Shown: positions 18,633 to 27,421 of the stretch, in pieces
How the letters are laid out: each line of letters opens with the position of its first letter
How positions within the stretch are numbered: the first letter of the stretch is position 1
Source of the DNA: Nostoc favosum CHAB5714
GTDB lineage: Bacteria; Cyanobacteriota; Cyanobacteriia; Cyanobacteriales; Nostocaceae
Direction of reading: 5' to 3'
Assembly: GCF_020829495.1 (NCBI RefSeq)
Contig: NZ_JAIVFQ010000007.1
Coordinates: forward strand, 1-64,000
Length of the DNA: 64,000 bases
Translations under genes and position numbers: made by a program
The notes under the pieces: generated by a model
What the model saw: the letters and a program-made list of their open reading frames with translations, nothing else
Database searches by the model: none
Told to the model about the DNA's origin: nothing

Positions 18633-18894
18633 TTGTGGGGTGGGCATCCTACCCATAGGTGTCAACTTAAGCTAAAATGCGTGTCCCACATACGTTTTAC
18701 CCCCCTTAATCCCCCCGATATATTGGGGGGAAAAGAAATGTAGTTCCCTCCCCTTTATAAGGGGAGGGTTAGGGTGGGGTGACGAGGATAGTCATGGTAA
18801 GTGAGTAGTTTTCAAGGGTTTTACGTTAAGTTGACACCAATGCATCCTACCCCGCCCGGAAATACAAAGGACGGGCAAGATACCCATCCCACAA
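18633..18894. repeat. Outer inverted-repeat element, TTGTGGGGTGGGCATCCT ends
   Basis: TTGTGGGGTGGGCATCCT (18633-18650) and AAGATACCCATCCCACAA (18877-18894) are imperfect inverted repeats; the outer element is interrupted by the element at 18655-18841. Confidence 0.6.
18655..18841. repeat. Nested miniature element with 11-bp target duplication
   Basis: Inverted ends ATAGGTGTCAACTTAA (18655-18670) and TTAAGTTGACACCAAT (18826-18841), one mismatch in 16. GCATCCTACCC flanks it on both sides (18644-18654, 18842-18852) as a perfect 11-bp direct repeat. Confidence 0.8.
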
Positions 18895-18905
18895 AACCAG
18901 CAGAT

Positions 18906-20210
18906 TCATAACCTAAATTCCTTGGCTTCAGCCAAAATCGGATTGATATCAAACCAAGAACCATCCTCATCCCGGTATTCAAATACAAACATACTGCGGA
19001 GCAAAAGTTCATATCTTTCATGACCTCTCAAGTTTTTCTCTTGCGTCACCTCACGCAGTAATTCCCATTCATCGGGCGTAATTGCTAAAGTTAGCTCATT
19101 GCGGCGTTGTTTAATCACCCTATCCACACACTCCCGCGACAAAGGTGGGTCTTCTTGCTGAAGACAGCGAAACAACAGCATCAACAAGTTACGCAAATGA
19201 CCACCGCTAACTTGGCAAAGTCGCTCTAAAGTATCAGGACTATCAAAAACCTCGGTAATTAAATGCTGGCTTTGTTCCCAATTGACACTAGGAAAAGCCC
19301 TCGCCATAATCATCTGTTGCAGCAGGGTGATTCCTTGTGAAAATTGTGAACCATCTTGTAGTTGCACAGGAATCATCGGCAAAACCTTGGGGTCTGCGCC
19401 AAAGCGATTTGTTAACCTTCCTAAAGCGTTGGAAAAAATCAACACTAACGGAATTGTATAAACAACATGACAATTTAGCTGGTTTAACTGTTCACCCCGT
19501 TCAACAAAGAGATATTCTGGCTGGTAATGACCGGAAGGCTTCAAAGAATTATCAACTCGGTCAAGATTATCTACAATTACCACCAGTCCTTTTTTACCTT
19601 GCTGCTTCAGTTTTTCTATAGCAGGCTTGAGCAATTCTTTGTTAATTGATTCTAAAATGCCATTGGTGCGCGGTTCTAAATATTGTCGTAACTGACCGCG
19701 AAGTTTAGGACTATCTTTAGTTTTGGCGGTAATCTTGGCAATACCTACAGACAACTCAGCCTCAACCCCAATGTCTAACGGCGTTTGCAAAAACTCTGAA
19801 ATTTCCGTAAATAGATTTTTAAAGTATCCTGGTTTGAGATTAATTTTGATTGCTTCTAGACTTTGACTCACCTCACGAGCTACTGCCAGTAAAATATCTG
19901 TAACATCAATATCAGCCATATCTAGGCTTTGGCTAGACTCGAAATAAACCACATGAAATCCCTGCTGCTCTAACTCTGCCTTTAGCCGCAGTAACTCAGT
20001 GGATTTGCCACAGCCGATATGTCCGGTAAATAATTGGCAAGTAGGTTGCTCAGGTGCAAGGCGGGTGATAGTTCGCCCAAGTTCTTCAATAATCTTGGCA
20101 CCACGCACTTTAGAGAAATCAATATAATATTGTCTATCCTCCGGTTTGCTCACAACCAGAGTCTTACTGGGGTTGCAAGCTTGAAAAAACCTGACTAAAT
20201 CTAGTTTCAT
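18906..20210 (-). CDS. AAA-type P-loop ATPase, probable partner of the STAND-WD40 protein
   Basis: 434 residues from ATG 20210 (a GTG one codon earlier is also possible). N-terminal YYIDFSKVRGAKIIEELGRT precedes Walker A GHIGCGKST (63-71); Walker B is LVVIVDNLDRV with D214, followed by a sensor-like stretch and a helical lid with SGGHLRNLLMLLFRCLQQ (about 345-362), the pattern of AAA/ORC-like ATPases. C-terminal residues (about 385-430) look winged-helix-like. No membrane segment. It is upstream of and co-directional with the 1545-residue STAND-WD40 gene, separated by a repeat-filled gap, so co-transcription may be impaired here. Function is unknown; a regulatory or loader ATPase for the STAND protein is inference. 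Confidence 0.75.
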   Translation of the reverse strand: MKLDLVRFFQACNPSKTLVVSKPEDRQYYIDFSKVRGAKIIEELGRTITRLAPEQPTCQLFTGHIGCGKSTELLRLKAELEQQGFHVVYFESSQSLDMADIDVTDILLAVAREVSQSLEAIKINLKPGYFKNLFTEISEFLQTPLDIGVEAELSVGIAKITAKTKDSPKLRGQLRQYLEPRTNGILESINKELLKPAIEKLKQQGKKGLVVIVDNLDRVDNSLKPSGHYQPEYLFVERGEQLNQLNCHVVYTIPLVLIFSNALGRLTNRFGADPKVLPMIPVQLQDGSQFSQGITLLQQMIMARAFPSVNWEQSQHLITEVFDSPDTLERLCQVSGGHLRNLLMLLFRCLQQEDPPLSRECVDRVIKQRRNELTLAITPDEWELLREVTQEKNLRGHERYELLLRSMFVFEYRDEDGSWFDINPILAEAKEFRL

Positions 20211-20712
20211 CACAAATCACCCGAAATTAGGCTGACACTCTTGCCCATTTCAGTGATTATACAGACGATAAAGCCGCTATTTCGGAAAGACCTTCTTCAA
20301 ATTGACTGATTATTTATGTCTGCTCAATTAACCAGAATTAAGAGGAACCCAACCCCGCTCTTCGAGCTACGGTGTACACACAAGTCGAAAAATTCTCTAC
20401 CCACATTTTTATCAGAGTGAAACTGTCACACTTACCGACATCCCGCCCAGAACTGAAGTTCAGCGGCTCATAGCTGAAGTCCACTAAGCGTGGACTGAAT
20501 TAATCATTTAGTCCACGCTTAGTGGACTTTAGCTATGAGACTCGGAATTCATTCCGAGGCGGGATAGAAACGCAGTGCCAGATTTATTAATAAAGATATG
20601 GCTGCGGCAAGACTTGTGTGTACACCGTAGGCAAGCGAGGAGGGGAGCAAAAACGTAGCTTTGGCTCTTTGCTTTAAAATCAATGAAAAGATGTCCACCC
20701 CACAATAAATTC
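20211..20712. other. Intergenic region occupied by a nested inverted-repeat element
   Basis: 502 bp. Most of it is the element at 20369-20628 with its internal long hairpin; the remaining bases show no gene. Confidence 0.65.
20369..20628. repeat. Element with perfect 18-bp inverted ends and an internal 29-bp hairpin
   Basis: ACGGTGTACACACAAGTC (20369-20386) and its exact complement (20611-20628). Inside, 20468-20496 and 20510-20538 form a long near-perfect hairpin whose core is AGTCCACTAAGCGTGGACT, a separate repeat probably inserted later. Confidence 0.8.
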
Positions 20713-22068
20713 CTACAATTCCAACTTTTCACCGCGAATCGAATAATCCAACAACTCCATCGGGTGAATAACTGAAATCTTTTTACCTTGCAACTGCAAA
20801 TGCTTCGTAATTTGCAAAGTACACCCCGGATTAGCAGAAGCAATTAACTCAGCACCAGTATTCAATAAATTCTGCACTTTTTGCCGACCCAATTCTTCAG
20901 AAACTTCTGGTTGCAGCATATTATAAACCCCAGCACTGCCACAACATAAAGCCGCATCTATTGGTTCTCTCAACTTCACACCTGGAATTTGCCGCAATAT
21001 CTGACGCGGTTGGACGCTAATCTTTTGTCCATGCAATAAATGACAAGCATCTTGATAAACTAAATTCAAAGGTTTATCAGTCAGTGGCGATAGTTTCGCT
21101 GTTAAGCCAACAGTTGCCAAAAACTCTTGAGCATCTTTCACCTTAGCTGCAAAATCCTTTGCTTTTTCCCGATATTCTGGGTCACTTTCTAAAATGTGAC
21201 CGTATTCCTTCAAAGTATGACCGCAACCAGCAGCATTGATAATCACGAAATCTACATCCGTATTGGCAAAACTATCAATCATCTGCCTTGCTAAAGCTTT
21301 CGCCTGTTCTGTTTGTCCTTGGTGTTCGGGAAGCGCTGCACAACAACCTTGAGATTTGGGAATCACCACTTCACAACCATTCGCTGTTAAAACCCGCACG
21401 GTTGCTTCATTCACTGGGGAGAAAAACAGCCGTTGCACGCAACCCAAAATCATCCCAACTCGGTAGCGCTTTTCACCTTGGGCGCGAATAACAGTAGGCA
21501 AATTATCCTGAAAAGATTTGAGAGTAATTTCTGGCAGAATAGATTCCATTGCTGCCAAACGGGGCGATATTTTATTGAGTAAACCCGTAGCGCGAAAGAA
21601 TTTTGCAAACCCCAACTTTTGATAAACCAACAACGGAACTAATAAAATCCGTAAAAGGTTGGGATAAGGAAACAAAGAAAATATCAGTTGACGAAAAAAT
21701 TTATCTGGCAAACTGCGAGGATAATTTCGTTCAACTTGATGACGAGTTGCAGAAATTAACTTGTCATACTGCACACCAGAAGGACAAGTACTTACACAAG
21801 CAAGACACCCTAAACAAGAATCAAAATGTTCTACCGTTGCCGTATTGAGAGCAATTTCACCCTGATTAATTGCATCCATTAAATAGATGCGTCCTCTAGG
21901 AGAATCCATCTCCTTACCCAGCACCCGGTAACTGGGACAAGTCGAGAGACAAAATCCACAATGTACACAACTATCAATCAACTTTGGGTCAGGCGGATGA
22001 TTAACATCAAACCCCTTCAAATTCTTTAAACTAGCCGTATTATTAACAGAATTTTCTGAAACTTGCAT
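20713..22068 (-). CDS. glcF: Glycolate dehydrogenase iron-sulfur subunit
   Basis: 451 residues, (Fe-S)-binding subunit passing electrons from glycolate oxidation in photorespiration. Two 4Fe-4S motifs near the N-terminus: CVHCGFCLSTCP and CLGCLACVSTCP. Two CCG domains follow (CCAALPEHQGQ with AAGCGHTLKEYG, and DACHLLHGQ with ALCCGSAGVYNMLQP). Start ATG 22068 follows GGAAGAAAT. The 5' neighbour on the same strand is glcE, 63 bp upstream, so the two form an operon. Heterodisulfide-reductase-like proteins share the domains, but the pairing with GlcE fixes the assignment. Confidence 0.9.
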   Translation of the reverse strand: MQVSENSVNNTASLKNLKGFDVNHPPDPKLIDSCVHCGFCLSTCPSYRVLGKEMDSPRGRIYLMDAINQGEIALNTATVEHFDSCLGCLACVSTCPSGVQYDKLISATRHQVERNYPRSLPDKFFRQLIFSLFPYPNLLRILLVPLLVYQKLGFAKFFRATGLLNKISPRLAAMESILPEITLKSFQDNLPTVIRAQGEKRYRVGMILGCVQRLFFSPVNEATVRVLTANGCEVVIPKSQGCCAALPEHQGQTEQAKALARQMIDSFANTDVDFVIINAAGCGHTLKEYGHILESDPEYREKAKDFAAKVKDAQEFLATVGLTAKLSPLTDKPLNLVYQDACHLLHGQKISVQPRQILRQIPGVKLREPIDAALCCGSAGVYNMLQPEVSEELGRQKVQNLLNTGAELIASANPGCTLQITKHLQLQGKKISVIHPMELLDYSIRGEKLEL

Positions 22069-22131
22069 ATTTCTTCCTTTCTCCTCTCTATCTCAGCGTT
22101 CTCTGTGTCTCTGCGGTTCGTTTTCTTAAAA

Positions 22132-23490
22132 CTAAATTCCACCGACAAACCGCCCAGGACTTAAAATATTCTTACTATCAAACTGTTCCTTAATACGGCG
22201 CATCAACGGCAAGGCATTGCCCGTATAACCCCAAACATCTATTTCTTCTTTAACCGCCACTGGTGCTGATAGAATTGTTAAAAAACCACTATTAGCTTGA
22301 GTGCGTAGGCGCAGCCCGCCGTAGGCATCGCTTCCACAAGAGCGTAGCTCATCGCGCACTTTCAAAACTTGATTTTTATTTTCTAATTGTAACAAACCCA
22401 AACCACTACTTATATGAATTAAACCCAACTCCACCTGATTCAAAATCTCCACGGCAGCAGTAGGTAACACTCCTATTTTGCAAGTAATTACAGATTCTGT
22501 GCCAGTAGTATGTATACGTTCTTGCAATCTCTGCCATAGATTAGCCTCATCACCCTCGGCAAAAACTGCCCCATCTAAACCTAACTTTTGCCCAACTTCC
22601 AAAACTCGGTTTGACTGTTCCTTAACACTCTCACTAATACTTTGAAAACGGGCAATTAATCCCAGTCCTTGGCCCAAACCTAAGCTGGACACCAGTTTAG
22701 TTGATAGCAAATCAGCCTGAACTGGTGTTAATGCCGAACCTCGAAGGATATCAGCCGCTTGAGATACAGCCTCAGCTTTACCCGTTAGTACCACCGTTCC
22801 CGATGCCTCTGGTAGCGGATACACGCGGAAAGTTAGTTGACTAATAAAGCCTAATGTGCCATAAGACCCAGTAAACAACTTCATCAAGTCATATCCGGCA
22901 ACATTTTTAACTACTCTCCCTCCAGCTTTAGCGACTTGTCCATCAGCACGCACAAAGGTAATGCCAAGTAGCTGGTCGCGCACACTACCATAACGTTGCC
23001 GCAGCGAACCTGTATCACCTGTGGCAACAATACCGCCAATGGTTGCTGACTCTGGTGCTGTGGGGTCAAGGGCGAGAAATTGCCGCGATTTTGCCAAAAG
23101 TGCTTGCAGATCAGAGAATTTCATCCCAGCTTCTACTGTGACAGTCAAATCACCAACAGCGTGTTCAATGAGTTGGTTAATGCGTTCTGTACTAACTACA
23201 ATATCAACGCCCTTAGCTAAACCGCCCCAGCTAAGTTTACTGCCACTACCACAGGGGAGAACACGCCAGTTGTTAGTGTGAGCTGTAGCGATGACTGCGG
23301 CTAACTGTTGTTGAGTGCGGGGATAGACGATACAACTGGGAGAATTTCCAGAAGTTATAGCCTGTTGGATACGTTTTTGCTGACCGAGTTCGATATTTTC
23401 CCACAAGCAAACAGCATTTTCTTCGCCGACGATAGATGCAAAATCAGAAGCGCAGACGGCTTGCGGCCTGTCGTTAGACATTGCTTTCAT
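22132..23490 (-). CDS. glcE: Glycolate dehydrogenase FAD-binding subunit (GlcE type; called GlcD2 in some cyanobacterial work)
   Basis: FAD-binding PCMH-type subunit acting with GlcF and a separate GlcD. The FAD-domain signatures RVLPCGSGSKLSWGG, APESATIGGIVATGDTGSLR, RYGSVRDQLLGI and GGRVVKNVAGYDLMKLFTGS are intact, as is the closing LMRRIKEQFDSKNILSPGRF. The frame opens at 23541; ATG 23490 or 23481 are the likely starts, with no strong ribosome site, and the DNA at the start (ATGTCTAACGACAGGCC) is itself a dispersed repeat. A second dispersed repeat (GTGCGTAGGCGCAGCCCGCC and flanks, about 22305-22362) adds an in-frame insert ELRSCGSDAYGGLRL near the C-terminus. Confidence 0.85.
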   Translation of the reverse strand: MKAMSNDRPQAVCASDFASIVGEENAVCLWENIELGQQKRIQQAITSGNSPSCIVYPRTQQQLAAVIATAHTNNWRVLPCGSGSKLSWGGLAKGVDIVVSTERINQLIEHAVGDLTVTVEAGMKFSDLQALLAKSRQFLALDPTAPESATIGGIVATGDTGSLRQRYGSVRDQLLGITFVRADGQVAKAGGRVVKNVAGYDLMKLFTGSYGTLGFISQLTFRVYPLPEASGTVVLTGKAEAVSQAADILRGSALTPVQADLLSTKLVSSLGLGQGLGLIARFQSISESVKEQSNRVLEVGQKLGLDGAVFAEGDEANLWQRLQERIHTTGTESVITCKIGVLPTAAVEILNQVELGLIHISSGLGLLQLENKNQVLKVRDELRSCGSDAYGGLRLRTQANSGFLTILSAPVAVKEEIDVWGYTGNALPLMRRIKEQFDSKNILSPGRFVGGI

Positions 23491-23852
23491 TGAGTTTATT
23501 TTTTTACGCCCTACATCTAATTTACTGGCTAACCTGACCAAAAAAGCGCATTGCTACTAATATACGGTGGCTTTAGCAATGCCTACGGTGGTCACTGAGC
23601 GTAGCCGTTCGCGCAGCGTCTCGTAGAGAAGTGCGAACTGCGCCAACGCTAGCTTGTAATCAGCGCCAAATAAAAGCAGGTTTGTTCTTCAAGCGATCGC
23701 TACTCTTTTACAATAAACTTCTTGGAGTAGTTTGTAACTCTAAGGTTTATAACTAATGAGCTACCGATATTAATAATCTAATAAATTATTAGAAATAAAT
23801 TTGTGATGCTCTTGTATTAACAGCGATCGCGCTTTGGTTGGGTAAGGTATTA

Positions 23853-24046
23853 GAGGATGTCTGAAAAGTTTTTTCGTATACACCTAACCTTTGGAGATCC
23901 CCCTAAATCCACGCCACTTGCTTCACTTGGGGAGACCCCAAGACCGCAGTGGCTCCCCGATAAATTGGGGGACTTTAAGACTCTTATTCCCCCTTTTGGG
24001 GGGTTAGGGAGGATCAACAAATATTTGATACTTCTCAGACATCCTC
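23853..24046. repeat. Miniature element, ends GAGGATGTCTGA, TTA target duplication
   Basis: GAGGATGTCTGA (23853-23864) and TCAGACATCCTC (24035-24046) are perfect inverted repeats; TTA lies on both sides (23850-23852, 24047-24049). The inner part contains the CCCCCTAAATCC/GGGGGGTTAGGGAGGATC palindromic filler. Confidence 0.75.
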
Positions 24047-24258
24047 TTAAAGATCCGACTTAATCACCCAATTCCTAATACCTTTTTGGAATGTTTTAAC
24101 TGCTTCCAGAGAATGTGAAGAGAAAGTAGTAAATGAGTGAAATTTACTCATCTACTACAGGTAGAGTTAGGAGACAATTTGTATATATACAAAATTTTCT
24201 CTGGGAAAATCAGAAATTACAGCGAAGTTATTTAAATAGACTACAGAGGTTTTAACTC

Positions 24259-24405
24259 ATCCCCCGGCTTCAAGCCGGGGGATTTCGAGTCATTAGTCAT
24301 TAGTCATTAGTCATTAGCACCAATGACTAATGACTAATAACTAATGACTAAATCGGCGGGCGGCTATCCCGGACACCCCTTGAAGGGATGGGATTCCCGC
24401 CGATT
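24259..24405. repeat. Palindrome-STRR-palindrome block, possibly ends of an IS200/IS605-like element
   Basis: A perfect palindrome ATCCCCCGGCTT-C-AAGCCGGGGGAT (24259-24283), four TCATTAG heptamers (24290-24317), further CTAATGA-type heptamers, then a hairpin AATCGGCGGG (24351-24360) / CCCGCCGATT (24396-24405) with an inner TATCCC/GGGATG pairing. Hairpins of this sort mark the ends of IS200/IS605 and derived palindrome-associated elements; no transposase is present. Confidence 0.5.
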
Positions 24406-24571
24406 TTCGTTGAGAGAAGCCGATGCGTAGTCTATTCATTGGAATATAGCTAGAAAATTTTAAATTTTGATAATCAATTTATATTGCTCTGATTAACTTT
24501 AAAAAGAAAGGTAGCAGATGGATAAAAATTACCCCTCTGCTACAAGTAAGCGGAGGTATAAACTTGATTAT

Positions 24572-25138
24572 TTAATTGGCATGAACCAATTCTTGAGGTG
24601 CTGCGGCGTCATATTCTACAGCTTTAACAAATTCCTTGAGAACGTCTTTGAGTCTTTGCTCAATTTCCTCATCTAACAGGACACTGTTATCAGCTTGTCG
24701 TTGAACTTGTTTATCTACTGCATAAACAGTAGCTAGGATATGCCGCGCTCCTAATTCAGATAACACAGGTTTCAGGGCATATTCAATTGCCAATAAATGA
24801 GCGATCGTTCCACCCAGAGCAATTGGTAACACGGGTTTACCTGTCAATGATTTTTGTGGTAGCAAATCTAGAAATGTTTTTAGCACTCCTGTGTAAGCAG
24901 CTTTGTAGATTGGGGTGGCAATAATCACACCATCTGCCTTTGCTAATAAAGCTTTTGGCTGTTCTAAAGCTTGGCTCTCGTAACGTCCAAAAACTAAATC
25001 TTCAGCAGGCAAATCCCGAACTGAAATAATGTCTACATGCAAGCCTTCTTGTTGTAAAAGCTTGGCAGTGTATTCGACAAAACCGTAAGTTCTAGATGGA
25101 TGGGTTGGACTACCAGCGATCGCTAAAATATTTGTCAT
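24572..25138 (-). CDS. ssuE: NADPH-dependent FMN reductase of alkanesulfonate assimilation
   Basis: 188-residue flavodoxin-fold reductase that supplies FMNH2 to SsuD for release of sulfite from alkanesulfonates. N-terminal FMN-binding loop AGSPTHPSRT, then ATPIYKAAYTGVLKTFLDLL and LALGG-type strand (PIALGGTIAHLL), as in SsuE. Its ATG overlaps the stop of the upstream carbonic-anhydrase-like gene by 4 bp (25135-25138), so translation is coupled. Third gene of the ssuD operon. Confidence 0.88.
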   Translation of the reverse strand: MTNILAIAGSPTHPSRTYGFVEYTAKLLQQEGLHVDIISVRDLPAEDLVFGRYESQALEQPKALLAKADGVIIATPIYKAAYTGVLKTFLDLLPQKSLTGKPVLPIALGGTIAHLLAIEYALKPVLSELGARHILATVYAVDKQVQRQADNSVLLDEEIEQRLKDVLKEFVKAVEYDAAAPQELVHAN

Positions 25139-25773
25139 TCAATTAAACTCCCAATTTCTAAAATGGGTTCAGTATGTTTTGTGGTTTTGGTCTTCATAGC
25201 TGATGCTGTGTTGACCTGATCACTCAGACGTTTGTAGGGACGGCGCAAACTCATACTCTCTACTTCCCAGATGTAGCCATGAATAACTACATCCTGGGGA
25301 ATTAAAGCAGAATTACGCAGCAATTCCACCTGCTGTGTGCAGATTTCATCCACATCGGTAAACGTTTTGATCCATTTGGAAAAAACGCCTTTTGGTAGCT
25401 TCAACTCTGGCAAAGCAGGATCGACACTAACTTGATCCACGTCAATACCTTGATTTCGCAATACCTCACTGAGAAAGTCTCCTGATGCTGTCATCATGCC
25501 ACATTCGGTATGATTAATAACGATGATTTCTTTGGTGCCAAAAAACTGTGTAGTTAACATTGCTGACCGGATAGCATCATCCGTCACTAAGCCCCCAGCA
25601 TTACGGAAAATATGAGCATCTCCTTCACCAATTCCTAATGCTTTTTCCACAGGTAAACGTTCATCCATGCACGCCAGCACCCACAAGCGTTTATTGTTAG
25701 GTATCCCCAACTGACGACGCAATGCCCACGCTTCTTTTTCTGAGATTTTTTGGTCAACTTGTTGGTGCAACAT
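25135..25773 (-). CDS. Beta-carbonic-anhydrase-family protein within the ssu operon
   Basis: 212 residues with the beta-CA zinc site C35-x-D37-x-R39 (ACMDERL), H88 and C91 (INHTEC). The family is short-form, like the beta-CA subgroup that includes carbonyl sulfide hydrolase. It lies between ssuD and ssuE and overlaps ssuE by 4 bp, so it is clearly part of a sulfur-acquisition operon. It may hydrate CO2, or act on a small sulfur compound such as COS or CS2; the family contains both activities, and the sequence alone does not decide. Confidence 0.8.
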   Translation of the reverse strand: MLHQQVDQKISEKEAWALRRQLGIPNNKRLWVLACMDERLPVEKALGIGEGDAHIFRNAGGLVTDDAIRSAMLTTQFFGTKEIIVINHTECGMMTASGDFLSEVLRNQGIDVDQVSVDPALPELKLPKGVFSKWIKTFTDVDEICTQQVELLRNSALIPQDVVIHGYIWEVESMSLRRPYKRLSDQVNTASAMKTKTTKHTEPILEIGSLIE

Positions 25774-25800
25774 GGCTGGTAATCTTCTAGTTCTTAATTA

Positions 25801-26961
25801 CTAGGATATGGACGTTGCTCTTTCCTGATGCTGTTGCTTAGGGAAATCTTCATTTGCCACAATCTCGCCAAATGGACTTAAGACATGTTGCTTTTCTACT
25901 GCTGGCAAATTCTCTAAGGGCAAATGGGGAAATAGAAGTTCTGCAACTCGATAAGCTTCCTCTAGGTGGGGATAGCCAGAAAGAATAAAAGACTCAATAC
26001 CCAAAGAAGCATATTCCAACATCCTGGCAGCTACGGTTTGAGGATCGCCGACTAAGGCCGTTCCCGCACCACCCCGTACCAAACCAACTCCCGCCCACAG
26101 GTTCGGGCTTATCTCTAATGCCTCACGATTACCGTGGTGTAATTGAGTCATCCGGCGTTGTCCTTCTGAATCCATCCGAGCATAAGCTTTTTGGGCTTTA
26201 GCGATCGCCTCATCATCTACATACTTAATCAATTGATTCGCCGCATCCCAAGCTTCACCCTCAGTTTCCCGCACAATCACATGTAGGCGAATCCCAAACC
26301 GCAAAGTTCGGCCTTCTGATAAAGCAAGTCTGCGAACTGATGCAATCTTCTCGGCTACTTGCGCCGGTGGTTCGCCCCAAGTTAGATAGACATCTACATG
26401 CTTGGCAGCAATTTTTTGAGCAATAGGAGAGGAACCGCCAAACCACAAGGGCGGATATGGCTTCTGAACAGGTGGAAACAGCAGCTTACCATCTTGGATA
26501 TTAAGATAGTCGCCTTGGAGATTAGCTTGTTCACCACTAGCTATCGCTCGCCATACTGTCAAAAATTCATCTGTTAATTCATAGCGCTGATCGTGATCCA
26601 AATGCAAGCCATCTCCCGCTAACTCCACAGGATCGCCTCCTGTCACCACATTAATCAGCAACCGTCCTCCAGAGAGGCGATCAAAAGTCGCCGCCATCCG
26701 TGCTGCTACCCCAGGTGATACCAAGCCGGGACGAATCGCTACCAAAAAACGCATCTGTCGCGTCAGTGATAGTAGTGTTGACGCTACAATCCAAGCATCT
26801 TCGCAAGATCGGCCCGTAGGCAACAATGCCCCTGTATAACCAAGGTCATCCACCGCTTGGGCAATCTGCCGCAGATAAGGAAAGCTTACTGCCCGTCCAC
26901 CTGTAGCAGTTGCAAGGTAACGTCCGTCGCCGTGGGTTGGGATGAACCATAGTAGCTGCAT
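25801..26961 (-). CDS. ssuD: FMNH2-dependent alkanesulfonate monooxygenase
   Basis: Bacterial-luciferase-like flavin monooxygenase that cleaves the C-S bond of alkanesulfonates with FMNH2 and O2, giving aldehyde and sulfite. 386 residues, standard length. Typical segments: [67 protein letters not shown] and [12 protein letters not shown]. First gene of the operon ssuD - beta-CA-like - ssuE (27-bp gap to the next). No ssuABC transporter gene is in the window. Confidence 0.93.
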   Translation of the reverse strand: MQLLWFIPTHGDGRYLATATGGRAVSFPYLRQIAQAVDDLGYTGALLPTGRSCEDAWIVASTLLSLTRQMRFLVAIRPGLVSPGVAARMAATFDRLSGGRLLINVVTGGDPVELAGDGLHLDHDQRYELTDEFLTVWRAIASGEQANLQGDYLNIQDGKLLFPPVQKPYPPLWFGGSSPIAQKIAAKHVDVYLTWGEPPAQVAEKIASVRRLALSEGRTLRFGIRLHVIVRETEGEAWDAANQLIKYVDDEAIAKAQKAYARMDSEGQRRMTQLHHGNREALEISPNLWAGVGLVRGGAGTALVGDPQTVAARMLEYASLGIESFILSGYPHLEEAYRVAELLFPHLPLENLPAVEKQHVLSPFGEIVANEDFPKQQHQERATSIS

Positions 26962-27421
26962 GAGTTCTGTCCTTTTAAACTACGGCAATTCGATATAAAT
27001 ACCGCCCTTTGTTTATAGTTTTCAGAGTATCACATATTCTACTTAACCAAGCAAGAAGTTTTTCTGAAAACTCCGGTATCTTTATCAGACCAATGTATAT
27101 TAAGCCGTGTTCGATCAGCTGGCGATCGCAAAAATTTGGTATTGGGCATTGAAAAGAGGCTCCAGGGGCGGGGTGCTGCTCTTGTTGAGGCGAAAGAGCA
27201 GCACCTTGCCGTCTTTTTTCTGTCTCTAGAAAGAATACAGCAATGACAGGTTTGTGTATATAACTTTACTTATCAGGAGTAATTCAGGGCGTAGACGCGT
27301 TGGCAAAGCCTCTCATAGAGAAGCGGTTTGTCGAGACATCGCTGATTATAGTTATTAATGTAGGGAATTCCGTACTAGAGTTGATTGCCCAGTGAACCGG
27401 AAAATAGAAAATAATAGATAT
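26962..27421. other. Divergent intergenic region ssuD / msrB
   Basis: 460 bp. A strong hairpin GGTGCTGCTCTT (27172-27183) / AAGAGCAGCACC (27194-27205), followed after TTGCCG by TCTTTTTTC, looks like a plus-strand terminator with no matching gene. A dispersed repeat (about 27288-27343, CGTTGGCAAAGCCTCTC) lies before msrB. Promoters for both genes must be here but were not resolved. Confidence 0.5.

Larger units (their letters stand above)
18025..18905. other. Intergenic repeat block between the STAND-WD40 gene and the AAA ATPase gene
   Basis: 881 bp made almost wholly of repeats: a 21-bp tandem array (18182-18575) split by a miniature element (18213-18323), and two nested inverted-repeat elements (18633-18894 and 18655-18841). 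Both strands of the 21-bp array stay open because its period is a multiple of three (RYNPDRS on plus, a VTGAVW-type repeat on minus), but no start or ribosome site supports translation. Confidence 0.75.
23491..24571. other. Intergenic repeat-rich region glcE-ssuE
   Basis: About 1.1 kb without a credible gene. Contains dispersed repeats (23565-23660), an element at 23853-24046, a hairpin/STRR/hairpin block at 24259-24405, and otherwise AT-rich DNA. A 68-codon frame at 23857-24063 lies wholly within the element and is rejected. Confidence 0.65.

Noticed and set aside
18114-18665. Long frames through the 21-bp array on both strands (RYNPDRS repeats on plus, VTGAVW-type repeats on minus)
   Set aside because: A 21-bp period keeps every frame without a stop open; there is no ribosome site, the plus frame needs a TTG start inside a miniature element, and an insertion splits the array.
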